Shown: one piece after another, positions 27,645 to 36,803 of the stretch
Layout: each line of letters starts with the position of its first letter
Position numbering within the stretch: position 1 is the stretch's first letter
Assembly (NCBI RefSeq): GCF_000175575.2
Contig: NZ_CP005986.1
Location: 565,549 to 629,548 of the forward strand
DNA: 64,000 bases
Origin: Acidithiobacillus caldus ATCC 51756
Lineage (GTDB): Bacteria; Pseudomonadota; Gammaproteobacteria; Acidithiobacillales; Acidithiobacillaceae
Direction of reading: 5' to 3'
Notes under the pieces: generated by a model
The model's input: the letters and a program-made list of their open reading frames with translations, nothing else
Told to the model about the DNA's origin: nothing
The model's database searches: none
Made by a program: the position numbers and the translations under genes

Positions 27645-28514
27645 TCAGTATAAGGTTCTGGCCAGGCGAGAGCGATACTTTTCCACCACGGGATGGCGTC
27701 CGCCCAGAATGGTAAAGATCTGCAGCATGGTCCGCCGTCCAAGATCGTCGCCATAGTGACGATGCGCGCGCACCAACTCCAGCAGCTCATCCATGGCCGG
27801 TTCTTCCTGTCCCTGCAGAAGCAGCCGCAGCGCGTGCAGGTAGAGCGCCTCGGCACGGTCATCGCCCTTCGCCTCACGCAGGCGTCGCTCTAGTTCCGCC
27901 GTCGGCGGCGCGCTCTGGATGGTTTGGGAGAATTCCTGCAGGGCTTTCAGGGCCTGCACCTCATCTTCCAGCTGAAAGGCTGGGCTCATGGCAGCGATGT
28001 CCGCGGCGACCTCGTCCCAACGTCCCTGGGCACTGTGTAGCCGGGCCAGGGCCAGGCGTGCTGCATCGTTTCGCGGATTGGTCGCGAGCGCTTCCTCGAG
28101 GAGTTTCGCTGCCTCATCGTCACGGCCGGCCTCCAGGGCCGCCAGCGCCGCCCGGCGCAGGTCATCGCCCGGAGGAGGGACGATTCCTTCCAGGAATTTG
28201 CGCACCGCCGACTCGGGCAGAGCGCCGGTGAATTCATCGACGACCTTGCCGTCGCGGAAAGCCTTGACGGCCGGAATGCCGCGTACCTGATAGCGCCGCG
28301 ACAGTTCCGGATTCTCGTCGGAGTTGACCTTGGCGAGGAGGAATGCTCCCGCCATTTCTTCCGCCAGTTTCTCGAGGACCGGTCCAAGGGCGCGGCAGGG
28401 TCCGCACCAGGGTGCCCAGAAGTCCACGACTACCGGCCGCTGCTGCGATTCTGCCAGGACCGCAGCAGCAAAGTTATCCTCACGAACATCGATGACCGAA
28501 ACCTGCGTCGTCAT
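27645..28514 (-). CDS. cnoX: Thioredoxin-domain chaperone CnoX (YbbN)
   Basis: 289 residues from ATG 28514, preceded by AGGGAG. The N-terminal thioredoxin fold has VVVDFWAPWCGPCRALGPVL with both redox cysteines (Cys37, Cys40), then GIPAVKAFRDGK. From about 115 on there are tetratricopeptide-like helices (AALEAGRDDEAAKLLEEALA, ARLHSAQGRWDEVAADIA). In studied bacteria this family holds oxidised or unfolded proteins for GroEL or DnaK. The complete CxxC suggests reductase ability too, unlike the E. coli form. The N-terminal extension in the open frame is unsupported. Confidence 0.88.
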   Translation of the reverse strand: MTTQVSVIDVREDNFAAAVLAESQQRPVVVDFWAPWCGPCRALGPVLEKLAEEMAGAFLLAKVNSDENPELSRRYQVRGIPAVKAFRDGKVVDEFTGALPESAVRKFLEGIVPPPGDDLRRAALAALEAGRDDEAAKLLEEALATNPRNDAARLALARLHSAQGRWDEVAADIAAMSPAFQLEDEVQALKALQEFSQTIQSAPPTAELERRLREAKGDDRAEALYLHALRLLLQGQEEPAMDELLELVRAHRHYGDDLGRRTMLQIFTILGGRHPVVEKYRSRLARTLY

Positions 28515-28622
28515 ATGCACTCCCTGAAAACTCTGTCGCACTGCTAGACTGAACCGGTCATGGTAGGATCTTCGTCGCCGATTCTCAATGCCAGGGGCAG
28601 AGTGCGCGCCCGGGGGACACCG

Positions 28623-29177
28623 TCACTGCGGTCGCAGTTTTGCCAGCTCATCGAGAATGCCTTGCAACAGCTGGCGGGCGCTGGTGCTCATGCCGCGTGC
28701 CAGTCGCGTAAAGTCCTCCTGCCCTCGGGAAAGTGGTCCCAGAGCGGCGCCGATGCGGGCCATGTCGCCCCCGGCGCGTTCCATTTGGCTCGCCATCTGA
28801 CCTAACCAGACCAGGGCCTGGGTATCGCCCTGACGCGCGGCGTATATCACGCTGGCGATACCTGGGGCGGCGAGGCTGGGATCGGCGCCCTGGTCCAAGG
28901 GGGGAAGGCTGTGGGCGTCCTGAAGCCCGCTGAGGACGCTCTCGGTGATGACCCGGTCTTCTTCGTCCAGGCCCTCCAGTAGGGCGACGTCGCGTTGACC
29001 CGAGAGAATGCGGCGCAGGACCTGCACCAGTTCGTTCCAACCGTTGTTGGCCGCCGTCTGCAGGTGCGGCTCCAGGGTTTTCCGTTCGACGGGGTTTTGG
29101 CAGGCGGCCACCACCATGTGGATCAGGCGGGCGTGGGCGCGGCGGATCTGTTCGCGACGCTCGGGCAGGTTCGGCAT
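28623..29177 (-). CDS. Uncharacterised 184-residue helical protein
   Basis: ATG 29177 follows GCGGAGAACG, the best start; the frame is open 18 codons further. The sequence is helical, with a leading Arg-rich segment ERREQIRRAHARLIHMVVAA. A middle part, EPHLQTAANNGWNELVQVLR, is followed by ILSGQRDVALLEGLDEEDR. It has no signal peptide and no membrane segment. It is Met/Gln-rich near 135-150. No family recognised. It lies on the strand opposite to the next membrane-protein gene, separated by 148 bases. Confidence 0.65.
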   Translation of the reverse strand: MPNLPERREQIRRAHARLIHMVVAACQNPVERKTLEPHLQTAANNGWNELVQVLRRILSGQRDVALLEGLDEEDRVITESVLSGLQDAHSLPPLDQGADPSLAAPGIASVIYAARQGDTQALVWLGQMASQMERAGGDMARIGAALGPLSRGQEDFTRLARGMSTSARQLLQGILDELAKLRPQ

Positions 29178-29325
29178 TCGTTCTCCGCGGGGCTTGGACA
29201 TCCTCGGCGCCATGACCGAACCGTACAGCACGGTACGAGTGGCCCGACATGGCGCGGAGCAGCTTTGAGTTTGTAGCCCGGCTTCTCTAGAATGTCAAAG
29301 ATTCGTCCGCTCGGAGGGTGGCGCG

Positions 29326-30099
29326 GTGGGGTGGCAGTGGGTGAGCAGAATGGCATCCTGGGTGGAGGGGGGTGCCGCCATCGTGGCGGCGCGTCCCCGT
29401 GCCTGGGCGCTCTTTGCCCTGTCCGCCCTGGCCCTGGCGGCCATTCCCTTTCCCAGTTGGCTGATGGATGCCGTGGCCCCCATCGGTCTACTCTTTGGAC
29501 TGCGCCTTGCCGGCCGCTGTGAAGGGGAGGAGTACAGCGCAGCACAACTGCGCCACGCCTTGGAGGTGGCGGTACTCTGGGGCATGCTCCTGGCGGTTTT
29601 TGGGATGCTCTTCAGCTTTGGACAAGACACGGTCATGCTCGCTGCCCTACTCGCGGGCGTCGACGGGCATTGGCAGATGCCGGTCTCTGGCGGCTTGCTG
29701 GACTGGTGGTTCGGTCTTGGTGAGCGCCTCTCGGATCTGGCCTTGATGCCGTATTTCTGGTTCTCCCCGGCCTTCTTCGGTGTGGCCCTGGCGCTGCACA
29801 AAGGACATGGCTGGATCGAATCGGAGGTAGAGACCACGCTCGCACTCATTTTTCGCCCTGAGGTGCGCGATCCGCTCATTGCCCTATGGGCCACCGTGCT
29901 TCTGAGCAATCTCTTTCTGCCGGAGTTTTCCCAGGTGTGGTTGGGGCTTCTGGTGTGGGTGCTTGGGCCACCCATCGTTTTCGTTGCTTACCAGGATATC
30001 TTTGCCAACAAGCGCAAGCCGCCGCGCAAGCGCCAGACGGTGCGCAAGACCTCCGCGTTTGCGCAGCCGGTCCTGCGTCCGGTAAGGGCCAAGGGTTGA
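29326..30099 (+). CDS. Polytopic inner-membrane protein of unknown function
   Basis: 257 residues from GTG 29326 after GGAGGG. Hydrophobic segments are visible at about 25-43 (AWALFALSALALAAIPF), 50-62, 82-103 (VAVLWGMLLAVFGMLFSF), 140-160 and 190-225 (TVLLSNLFLPEF, LGLLVWVLGPPIVFVAY), so about five spans. It ends with a strongly basic tail (KRKPPRKRQTVRKT), expected in the cytoplasm. I do not recognise the family. It precedes glyA by 120 bases on the same strand. Confidence 0.7.
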   Translation: MGWQWVSRMASWVEGGAAIVAARPRAWALFALSALALAAIPFPSWLMDAVAPIGLLFGLRLAGRCEGEEYSAAQLRHALEVAVLWGMLLAVFGMLFSFGQDTVMLAALLAGVDGHWQMPVSGGLLDWWFGLGERLSDLALMPYFWFSPAFFGVALALHKGHGWIESEVETTLALIFRPEVRDPLIALWATVLLSNLFLPEFSQVWLGLLVWVLGPPIVFVAYQDIFANKRKPPRKRQTVRKTSAFAQPVLRPVRAKG

Positions 30100-30219
30100 G
30101 CCAGACGACTCCGAGACCGGTTATGAATAGAATTCACGGCGAGGCGTAAAAATGCGCCCTTGTTCCACTGCAGGCCATGGGCTAGTGTGGACGCCAAAAT
30201 CCGTTGCCAAGGAGCTTTC

Positions 30220-31464
30220 ATGTTTTCCAAGACCCTGAACCTGTCCCAGTTCGATCCCCAGCTGTGGGAGGCGATGCAGCACGAGTCCCAGCGCCAGGAG
30301 GATCACGTCGAACTCATCGCCTCGGAAAACTACGCGAGTCCACTGGTCATGGCCGCACAGGGCTCCGTCCTCACCAACAAATACGCGGAAGGATATCCGG
30401 GCAAGCGCTATTACGGTGGCTGCGAGTATGTGGACATTGCCGAGCAACTGGCCATCGACCGCGCCCGTGCCCTGTTCGGTGCCGAGCACGCCAACGTGCA
30501 GCCGCACTCCGGCTCCCAGGCCAACCAGGCGGTCTTCTTTTCGGTCTTGAAGCCTGGCGACAAGATCATGGGCATGAGCCTTGCCCACGGTGGCCATCTG
30601 ACCCACGGTGCCAAGGTCAATCTCTCGGGCAAGCTTTTCGAGGTGGTGGCCTATGGGGTTCGGGAAGAGGACGGACGCATCGATTACGATGCCCTTGCCG
30701 AGCAGGCCGAGCGGGAGCGTCCACGCATGATCATCGCCGGCGCCAGCGCGTATTCGCGGATCATCGACTTTGCGCGGATCGGTGAGATCGCCCGTAGTGT
30801 CGGCGCCTACTTCCTGGTGGACATGGCCCACATTGCCGGCCTCGTCGCGGCGGGCCTGCACCCAAGCCCCTTACCCCACGCGGATTTCGTCACCACCACC
30901 ACCCACAAGACCTTGCGCGGTCCCCGGGGCGGTCTGATCCTCTGCAAGGAAGAGTACGCCAAGAAGGTCAACTCACTGATTTTTCCTGGTATTCAGGGTG
31001 GGCCCCTGATGCACGTCATCGCTGCCAAGGCCGTTGCCTTCCTCGAGGCGCAGCGGCCCGAGTTCCGCGCGTATCAACAGCGCGTCATTGCCAATGCCCA
31101 GCGGCTCAGCGCCGTACTGGCCCAACGCGGCTATGGAGCAGTTTCCGGAGGTACGGACAATCACCTCTTCTTGCTCAATCTGGGTGAGCGGATCACCGGC
31201 AAGGATGCCGAGGCGGCCCTGGGTGCGGCGCACATCACCGTGAATAAGAATGCCGTACCCTTCGACAGTCGACCGCCGGCGGTAACCAGCGGTATCCGCA
31301 TCGGTACCCCCGCTGCGACCACGCGTGGCTTTGATCTGGGAGAGATGGACGTGCTCGGAGCGGCCATTGCCGATGTGCTGGATTGCGCCGAGGACGACAA
31401 GGTCATCGCCGAGGTGCGGGAGCGTATCGTTGCCCTGTGCCGGCGTTTTCCGGTGTACGGCTGA
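30220..31464 (+). CDS. glyA: Serine hydroxymethyltransferase
   Basis: 414 residues from ATG 30220 after AAGGAGCTTTC; the longer open frame has no support. It converts serine and tetrahydrofolate to glycine and methylene-tetrahydrofolate using pyridoxal phosphate bound to Lys230 in [15 protein letters not shown]. Other blocks are [25 protein letters not shown] and [11 protein letters not shown]. Two bases separate it from nrdR. Confidence 0.97.
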   Translation: MFSKTLNLSQFDPQLWEAMQHESQRQEDHVELIASENYASPLVMAAQGSVLTNKYAEGYPGKRYYGGCEYVDIAEQLAIDRARALFGAEHANVQPHSGSQANQAVFFSVLKPGDKIMGMSLAHGGHLTHGAKVNLSGKLFEVVAYGVREEDGRIDYDALAEQAERERPRMIIAGASAYSRIIDFARIGEIARSVGAYFLVDMAHIAGLVAAGLHPSPLPHADFVTTTTHKTLRGPRGGLILCKEEYAKKVNSLIFPGIQGGPLMHVIAAKAVAFLEAQRPEFRAYQQRVIANAQRLSAVLAQRGYGAVSGGTDNHLFLLNLGERITGKDAEAALGAAHITVNKNAVPFDSRPPAVTSGIRIGTPAATTRGFDLGEMDVLGAAIADVLDCAEDDKVIAEVRERIVALCRRFPVYG

Positions 31465-31466
31465 CG

Positions 31467-31958
31467 GTGCACTGCCCCTTTTGCGGTTTTGCCGACACCC
31501 GGGTAGTGGACTCGCGGCTGGCGGATGACGGCGAAGCGGTCAAGCGGCGGCGGGAGTGCCCAGCCTGTGGGCAGCGCTTTACCACCTACGAGCGGGCGGA
31601 ACTGGGCTACCCCATGGTGGTCAAGGCCGATGGCCGCCGCGAGGCGTTCAACGCCGAGAAGCTGCAGCGCGGTCTCACCCGCGCCCTGAGCAAGCGGCCC
31701 GTGGCCACGGAGCGGGTGGACGCGGCCCTGCGCGACATCGAGCGGCAGATCCGCGCCAGCGGCGAGCGGGAGATTGCCGCCCGTACCATCGGCGAGTTGG
31801 TGATGCGGGCCCTGGCTGAGTTGGATCCCGTGGCCTATGTGCGCTTCGCCTCGGTCTACCACCGCTTTGAGGATGTCGATGCCTTCAGTGCGGAAATCGC
31901 CCGGCTGAAGGCCAAAGACGACAAGGCAGATGCCGGCGAACTCCCCCGCGAGTCCTGA
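31467..31958 (+). CDS. nrdR: Transcriptional repressor NrdR
   Basis: 163 residues from GTG 31467, which gives the standard VHCPFCG start. The zinc ribbon has Cys3/Cys6 and Cys31/Cys34 ([14 protein letters not shown]); the ATP-cone domain follows ([20 protein letters not shown]). It represses ribonucleotide reductase genes when dATP/ATP is bound. It overlaps ribD by 29 bases, so NrdR and riboflavin enzymes are made from one message. Confidence 0.96.
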   Translation: MHCPFCGFADTRVVDSRLADDGEAVKRRRECPACGQRFTTYERAELGYPMVVKADGRREAFNAEKLQRGLTRALSKRPVATERVDAALRDIERQIRASGEREIAARTIGELVMRALAELDPVAYVRFASVYHRFEDVDAFSAEIARLKAKDDKADAGELPRES

Positions 31959-33078
31959 CGCCGCCTACATGGCTGAGGCCCTGACGCTGGCGCGACGGGG
32001 CCTGTACTCGACCCATCCCAACCCGCGGGTGGGTGCCGTGGTGGTTCGTGATGGGCAAATCGTCGGGCGCGGCGCCCATCTGCGCGCAGGCGATGCCCAC
32101 GCCGAAGTCTTTGCCTTGGCGCAGGCTGGTGAAAGGGCTCGTGGGGCGACACTCTACGTGACTCTTGAGCCCTGCTGCCATCATGGGCGTACGCCGCCCT
32201 GCACCGATGCGATCCTGACCGCCGGTGTGGCCCGCGTGGTCATCGCCATCGCGGATCCCAACCCGCGCGTACGTGGTGGCGGCATCGCCCTGTTGCAGCA
32301 ACAGGGGCTGCAGGTCGAACTGGGTTGTCTCGCCGAGGAGGCGACCGCCCTCAACATCGGCTTTGTCCGTCGCATGCGCAGCGGACGCCCCTGGATCCGC
32401 CTGAAACAGGCTCAGAGTCTCGATGGCTGTGTTGCCTTGGCCAGTGGTGAGAGCCAGTGGCTGACCGGGTCGGCGGCGCGTGCCGATGTACAGCGCGAGC
32501 GCGCCGCAGCCAGTGCCATCGTCGTCGGTGTCGGTACGGTGCTCGCGGATAATCCACGCCTGGCGCCGCGCGTGGACTTCCCCCTCTGCCGCTTTCCGCA
32601 CAAGATTATCCTCGACAGCCATTTGCGCACGCCCGCGGACGCCGCTCTCTTCGATACGCCCGGCGAGATCTGGATCTTTCATGGGCAAGACGCCGATCCG
32701 GAACGTCGCATCCGCCTGATCCAGCGAGGCGCACACCTGCAGGGTCTGCCGATGGGGCCAAAAGGCGTGGGCCTGGACTTGGCCGCACTGTGGACGGCGC
32801 TGGCGCAGCGGGAATGCAACGAGGTGCTGGTGGAGGCGGGCCCAGAGCTTGCCACTAGTCTCCTGCGCGGCGGCTGGGTGGACGAGTGGCTACTCTATCT
32901 CGCCCCCAAGATTCTCGGGGAAGGGGCACAGCCTGCCGCTCGCCTTGGTCCCTACGCCCAGCTCGACGCAGTCCCCAGCTGGCGGCTGTGGCGGGCAGAG
33001 ACTATCGCTGGGGATGTCAAATTGCAGCTCCTTTCTGCGGAGGGACAGTCGTGTTTACAGGAATCGTTCAAGCCCTAG
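31930..33078 (+). CDS. ribD: Bifunctional riboflavin deaminase-reductase RibD
   Basis: 382 residues. The N-terminal deaminase has zinc ligands His57 in HAEVFAL and Cys82/Cys91 in [11 protein letters not shown]. The C-terminal NADPH reductase shows [14 protein letters not shown] and [11 protein letters not shown]. It performs the second and third steps from GTP to riboflavin. It starts inside nrdR and its end overlaps ribE by 28 bases. There is no space for an FMN riboswitch in front of it. Confidence 0.96.
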   Translation: MPANSPASPDAAYMAEALTLARRGLYSTHPNPRVGAVVVRDGQIVGRGAHLRAGDAHAEVFALAQAGERARGATLYVTLEPCCHHGRTPPCTDAILTAGVARVVIAIADPNPRVRGGGIALLQQQGLQVELGCLAEEATALNIGFVRRMRSGRPWIRLKQAQSLDGCVALASGESQWLTGSAARADVQRERAAASAIVVGVGTVLADNPRLAPRVDFPLCRFPHKIILDSHLRTPADAALFDTPGEIWIFHGQDADPERRIRLIQRGAHLQGLPMGPKGVGLDLAALWTALAQRECNEVLVEAGPELATSLLRGGWVDEWLLYLAPKILGEGAQPAARLGPYAQLDAVPSWRLWRAETIAGDVKLQLLSAEGQSCLQESFKP

Positions 33079-33707
33079 GGCATCTGCGGCAAAGGCAGGC
33101 CCGGGGTGGGGATTACCGCATGGTTTTCGATGCCGGGACTCTGGATCTTGGCGATGTCGCCCTGGGCGATAGCATCGCCGTTTCCGGTGTCTGTCTCACG
33201 GTGGTGGCGTTGAGCCCTCCGACCTTCGCCGTGGATGTGTCGCGGGAGACCCTGGAGCGCAGCATTCTGGCTGATCTCGGCGTGGGTTCCGCCGTCAACC
33301 TCGAGAAGGCGCTGCGCCTGTCCGACCGCCTGGGTGGGCATCTGGTGGCCGGCCACGTCGATGGTGTCGGTACGGTGCGTGAGGCACAGCCCTCTGGGCG
33401 CTCCATCGTTTTCCGCATCGCCGCGCCAGCGGAACTGCGTCGCTATATTGCCGCCAAGGGCAGTATCTGTGTCGATGGCATCAGCCTTACGGTCAATGCC
33501 CTGGAGGGCGAGACCTTTTCCCTCAATCTCATCCCGCACACCCTGGAGCAGACCACCGCGCGGGAGTGGCGAGGAGGACAGCGGGTCAATCTGGAGGTGG
33601 ATCTGTTGGCGCGCTACCTCGAGCAGCTCATGGTCAGGACACCGGCGGACGGTGTAGAATCGCGCATTACGCCGCAGTGGTTGGCCGCCAAGGGATTTCC
33701 GCAATGA
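33051..33707 (+). CDS. ribE: Riboflavin synthase alpha chain
   Basis: 218 residues from GTG 33051 with GGAGGGAC upstream, giving the invariant [10 protein letters not shown]-type N-terminus. The two repeated beta barrels are visible: the first with GDSIAVSGVCLTVV, the second with GSICVDGISLTVN. It dismutates two lumazines to riboflavin. Some databases call it ribC. It overlaps ribD and, by 4 bases, ribBX. Confidence 0.95.
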   Translation: MFTGIVQALGHLRQRQARGGDYRMVFDAGTLDLGDVALGDSIAVSGVCLTVVALSPPTFAVDVSRETLERSILADLGVGSAVNLEKALRLSDRLGGHLVAGHVDGVGTVREAQPSGRSIVFRIAAPAELRRYIAAKGSICVDGISLTVNALEGETFSLNLIPHTLEQTTAREWRGGQRVNLEVDLLARYLEQLMVRTPADGVESRITPQWLAAKGFPQ

Positions 33708-34837
33708 GTGAAGCCAAGATCAGTCCGACGGAAGAGATCATTGCCGACATCGCCGCCGGGCGCATGGTGATCCTGATGGACGACGAAGGCCGGGAAAACG
33801 AGGGTGACCTCATCATGGCCGCCGAGTTCGTCACTGCCGATGCCATCAATTTCATGGTGCGGGAGGCCCGGGGACTGGTCTGTCTCCCCCTCACGCGGGA
33901 GCGCTGCCAGCAATTGCGTCTGCCGCAGATGGTCAGCCACAACACCACCCACCTGGGCACCGCCTTTACCGTATCCATCGAGGCCGCCCGTGGCGTCACC
34001 ACCGGTATCTCCGCCGCCGATCGCGCCACCACCATCCTTGCGGCCATTGCCGATGATGCTGGCCCGGAAGATATCGTCACCCCTGGGCACATCTTTCCGC
34101 TGGCGGCGGAGCCTGGCGGCGTCCTGGTGCGCGCAGGCCATACCGAGGCGGCGGTGGACCTGGCTACTCTGGCGGGATGCAAACCGGCTGGCGTCATCTG
34201 TGAGATCCTCAACGAGAATGGCGAGATGGCGCGCCTGCCCGATCTCTTGCCCTACGCCGCTCAGCATGGTCTCAAGATTGGCACCATTGCCGACCTCATC
34301 CGCTACCGGCTGGAGCGTGAGCACATCGTTCAGCGCGAGGCCAGCGGTCCTTGGTCCTCCCCCTACGGACAGTTCACCCTGCACCTCTACCGCGACCGGA
34401 TCCGCCGCGAGACGCATTTTGCCCTGGTGCACGGTGATCTGGCGCAAAGCCCGGGACCAGTCTTGGTTCGCGTACAGGTGGGCAAGACCCTCACCGATCT
34501 TTTCACGGGGTCGGAAGGGCCCGTCGCGCGTGCCATGGAACGTCTGGCGCGGGAACCTGCCGGTGTGCTCGTCTACCTCGACCATCGCGAGGATGGTGAC
34601 GAGCTGAAGGCGCAGGTGGAGGCGCTTCCCAGCCACCCCAAGGGACCGGGTCAGGCCGGTGATTCCGGGCGTATCCTGCGCACCTTCGGGTTGGGAGCGC
34701 AGATCCTCGGTGATCTCGGTGTGCACCGAGCCGTCGTCCTCAGCGACAGTCAGTTCCAGTATCGCGGCATCGGCGGTTTTGGTCTCGAGATTGTTGGTCA
34801 GTTACCATTTCTGGAGCAGGGTACAGCCCATGATTGA
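33704..34837 (+). CDS. ribB: DHBP synthase fused to a degenerate GTP cyclohydrolase II domain (RibBX)
   Basis: 377 residues. The N-terminal 3,4-dihydroxy-2-butanone-4-phosphate synthase domain (1-210) has [18 protein letters not shown] and the late [16 protein letters not shown]. The C-terminal part is shaped like GTP cyclohydrolase II ([25 protein letters not shown]). It lacks the three zinc cysteines and the surrounding CLTGD/C-D-C-G region; [18 protein letters not shown] is found there instead. It therefore probably has no cyclohydrolase activity, and a true RibA should exist elsewhere. Such RibB-X fusions are known in proteobacteria. Confidence 0.92.
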   Translation: MSEAKISPTEEIIADIAAGRMVILMDDEGRENEGDLIMAAEFVTADAINFMVREARGLVCLPLTRERCQQLRLPQMVSHNTTHLGTAFTVSIEAARGVTTGISAADRATTILAAIADDAGPEDIVTPGHIFPLAAEPGGVLVRAGHTEAAVDLATLAGCKPAGVICEILNENGEMARLPDLLPYAAQHGLKIGTIADLIRYRLEREHIVQREASGPWSSPYGQFTLHLYRDRIRRETHFALVHGDLAQSPGPVLVRVQVGKTLTDLFTGSEGPVARAMERLAREPAGVLVYLDHREDGDELKAQVEALPSHPKGPGQAGDSGRILRTFGLGAQILGDLGVHRAVVLSDSQFQYRGIGGFGLEIVGQLPFLEQGTAHD

Positions 34838-35297
34838 ACGTATCGAAGGACATTGGCGCGTGGACGCCCAGCACCGCTTCGTCTTGCTGGTCAGTCGCTT
34901 CAACGCTTTCATCACGCAGCAGCTGGAACAGGGCGCCATCGATGCCCTGCGCCGGCACGGGGTTCGGGACGAGCAGATTCAGGTGGTCTATGCTCCCGGC
35001 GCCTACGAGATTCCCTTGGTTGCAAAGAAGCTCGCCAGCAGTGGACGTTACGCCGCGGTCATCTGCCTCGGAGCGGTAATCCGCGGAGGTACGCCCCATT
35101 TCGATTATGTTGCCGGCGAAGCGGCCAAGGGCATTGCCCAGGTATCCATGGAAACTGGTGTCCCGGTCATCTTCGGCGTGCTCACCACCGACAGTGTCGA
35201 GCAGGCCATCGAGCGGGCTGGGACCAAGGCGGGCAACAAGGGCTTCGATGCCGCGCTCAGCGCCCTGGAGATGGTCCATCTCCTGACGCAGATCTGA
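34830..35297 (+). CDS. ribH: 6,7-dimethyl-8-ribityllumazine synthase
   Basis: 155 residues. ATG 34830 lies inside the end of rib[39 protein letters not shown] and [20 protein letters not shown] are the conserved active-site blocks, with the catalytic His in the last. It condenses the RibB product with the RibD product and forms large shells. It is followed four bases later by nusB, the order found in most proteobacteria. Confidence 0.97.
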   Translation: MIERIEGHWRVDAQHRFVLLVSRFNAFITQQLEQGAIDALRRHGVRDEQIQVVYAPGAYEIPLVAKKLASSGRYAAVICLGAVIRGGTPHFDYVAGEAAKGIAQVSMETGVPVIFGVLTTDSVEQAIERAGTKAGNKGFDAALSALEMVHLLTQI

Positions 35298-35300
35298 ATC

Positions 35301-35765
35301 GTGGCAGCCAGCAGACGACGATTGGCGCGCGAGGCCTTGCTGCAGGCGCTATATCAATGGCAGCTGAATCCCGCGCCCTGTGGCGAGATTGCTCGCCAAT
35401 TTCTGGAGGACGATGAGAGACTGGTCGGTGCCGATCAGCGGTTTTTCGAGGACATCTGGGGGCGCCTTTGTCCGGTCATGGAAACCCTGGACCAAGCCAT
35501 TGCGTCCGTCATTCTCGATCGCCGCTGGCAGGATGAGGTCAGCGAAGTGGAACGCGCGATCTTGCGCCTGGGTGCCTTTGAACTCCGGGAAGAGCGGCAG
35601 ACACCCTATCGCGTGATCATCAACGAAGCCGTGGAACTCAGCAAGGCCTTCGGCGCCGAGCAGGGACACCGCTTCATCAACGGCGTACTCGATCGCCTCG
35701 CGCACCAGTGGCGCCAGGCCGAGCTGGAGAACCCCGATGGGGACGCCTCCCCGAAGCGCAAATAA
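35301..35765 (+). CDS. nusB: Transcription antitermination protein NusB
   Basis: 154 residues from GTG 35301. RRLAREALLQALYQWQLNP, the mid-region EVSEVERAILRLGAFELRE and PYRVIINEAVELSKAFGAEQ are family hallmarks. With NusE/S10 it binds boxA in rRNA leaders and lets polymerase read through. It ends the glyA-nrdR-rib-nusB run. Confidence 0.96.
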   Translation: MAASRRRLAREALLQALYQWQLNPAPCGEIARQFLEDDERLVGADQRFFEDIWGRLCPVMETLDQAIASVILDRRWQDEVSEVERAILRLGAFELREERQTPYRVIINEAVELSKAFGAEQGHRFINGVLDRLAHQWRQAELENPDGDASPKRK

Positions 35766-35842
35766 GTTCTGGCAAAGTCTTAAGCACTTGTTGTAAGCTA
35801 CTGTGGCTCAAGGTAATTGCTGTCACATGGAGGGTCGAACAC

Positions 35843-36436
35843 ATGGGCGTTTCCCAGCATCGTAAGAGGTGGATGCATCGTTGTCTCGGTTTGGGTGCCG
35901 GCGTGCTGCTGGCGGCGGCCAGCAGCACGGCCTGGGCGCAGGTGCCCGTGGCCAGGGGAGAGGTCGAGGACAATGCCAGTACCCAGCCGGCCAACCTCAC
36001 CACGGCCAAGCTCGAGAACAGTATCGGTACGCGCTGCGCCCTGGGCGAAGGCGTTCCTCAGGATTATGCCCTCGCCGCACAGTGGTTCCGTAAGGCGGCG
36101 GAGCACGGCTATGGCAAGGCGGAATACAATCTGGGCATGCAGTACTACTTCGGTCAAGGCGTTCCCCAGGATTATGCCCAGGCCGCCTACTGGTGGGAGC
36201 GTGCGGCCAACCAGAATATCTCCGCCGCACAGTACAACCTTGGAAACCTCTACTTCATGGGTCAGGGCGTAGCCCGCGACTACCAGAAGGCGAGCTACTG
36301 GTGGCAGAAGGCCGCTGCCAACGGCAATGCCGACGCCACCCGCAACCTCGCGGTCCTCGCGCGGATGGAGCCTGCCGTGCTCCACCCTGGTCCCGTTGCC
36401 GGACCCGTCGCTGCCAGCGTGGCGCCCCAAGGTTGA
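35843..36436 (+). CDS. Secreted Sel1-repeat protein
   Basis: 197 residues from ATG 35843 after GGAGGG. The signal peptide is CLGLGAGVLLAAASSTAWA with cleavage after AWA (about residue 32). There are three Sel1-like repeats; the second and third are clear (YNLGMQYYFGQGVPQDYAQA, YNLGNLYFMGQGVARDYQKA), and the first is worn (TRCALGEGVPQDYALAAQWF). The tail is Pro/Val/Ala-rich. Sel1 repeats form solenoids for protein contacts; the partner is unknown. It stands alone between nusB and the convergent LapA gene. Confidence 0.85.
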   Translation: MGVSQHRKRWMHRCLGLGAGVLLAAASSTAWAQVPVARGEVEDNASTQPANLTTAKLENSIGTRCALGEGVPQDYALAAQWFRKAAEHGYGKAEYNLGMQYYFGQGVPQDYAQAAYWWERAANQNISAAQYNLGNLYFMGQGVARDYQKASYWWQKAAANGNADATRNLAVLARMEPAVLHPGPVAGPVAASVAPQG

Positions 36437-36456
36437 GGCAAGGCAAAGGCTGGGCG

Positions 36457-36789
36457 TCAGTGCTCGGTACTGACGTGCCCGGCCTGGGCTCTTGCGCTCT
36501 CGGCGCGCTCGATTTCCAGTTGGGCGCGTTTTCCGCGCTCCGCCGCAAGATCCGCCTCCACCTCGGCGATGCGCTTCTCGTGGCGGCGGATGCGCCAGCG
36601 ATGCCGCAGGTAGGTGGGTAGATAAAAGATCAGGGCCGCCACGAAGCCCGCCAAAAAACCGATGAGCAGGACCACGCCCAGGGATTGCTGAAACTCCCAG
36701 CTGAGAAAGGTCACCTTGGCTGGAGCGTTGTTCTCCACAGCGAAAAGCACCGCCAGGGCGCCGATGATGAAAGACAGAATCATCCACAT
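36457..36789 (-). CDS. LapA-domain (DUF1049) inner-membrane protein
   Basis: 110 residues from ATG 36789, preceded by GGGAGGGAGG. Two membrane segments (MILSFIIGALAVLFAVENN and LGVVLLIGFLAGFVAALIFY) flank the short LSWEFQQS loop. A basic, coiled-coil cytoplasmic tail of about 50 residues follows. This is the LapA/LPS-assembly protein A layout; in E. coli LapA works with LapB in controlling LPS synthesis. No lapB follows here; ubiB lies 14 bases upstream in the same orientation. Confidence 0.8.
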   Translation of the reverse strand: MWMILSFIIGALAVLFAVENNAPAKVTFLSWEFQQSLGVVLLIGFLAGFVAALIFYLPTYLRHRWRIRRHEKRIAEVEADLAAERGKRAQLEIERAESARAQAGHVSTEH

Positions 36790-36803
36790 GGTTGCCTCCC
36801 TCC

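Noticed and set aside
31840-31930. FMN riboswitch before the riboflavin genes
   Set aside because: ribD starts inside nrdR; there is no untranslated leader where the aptamer could be.
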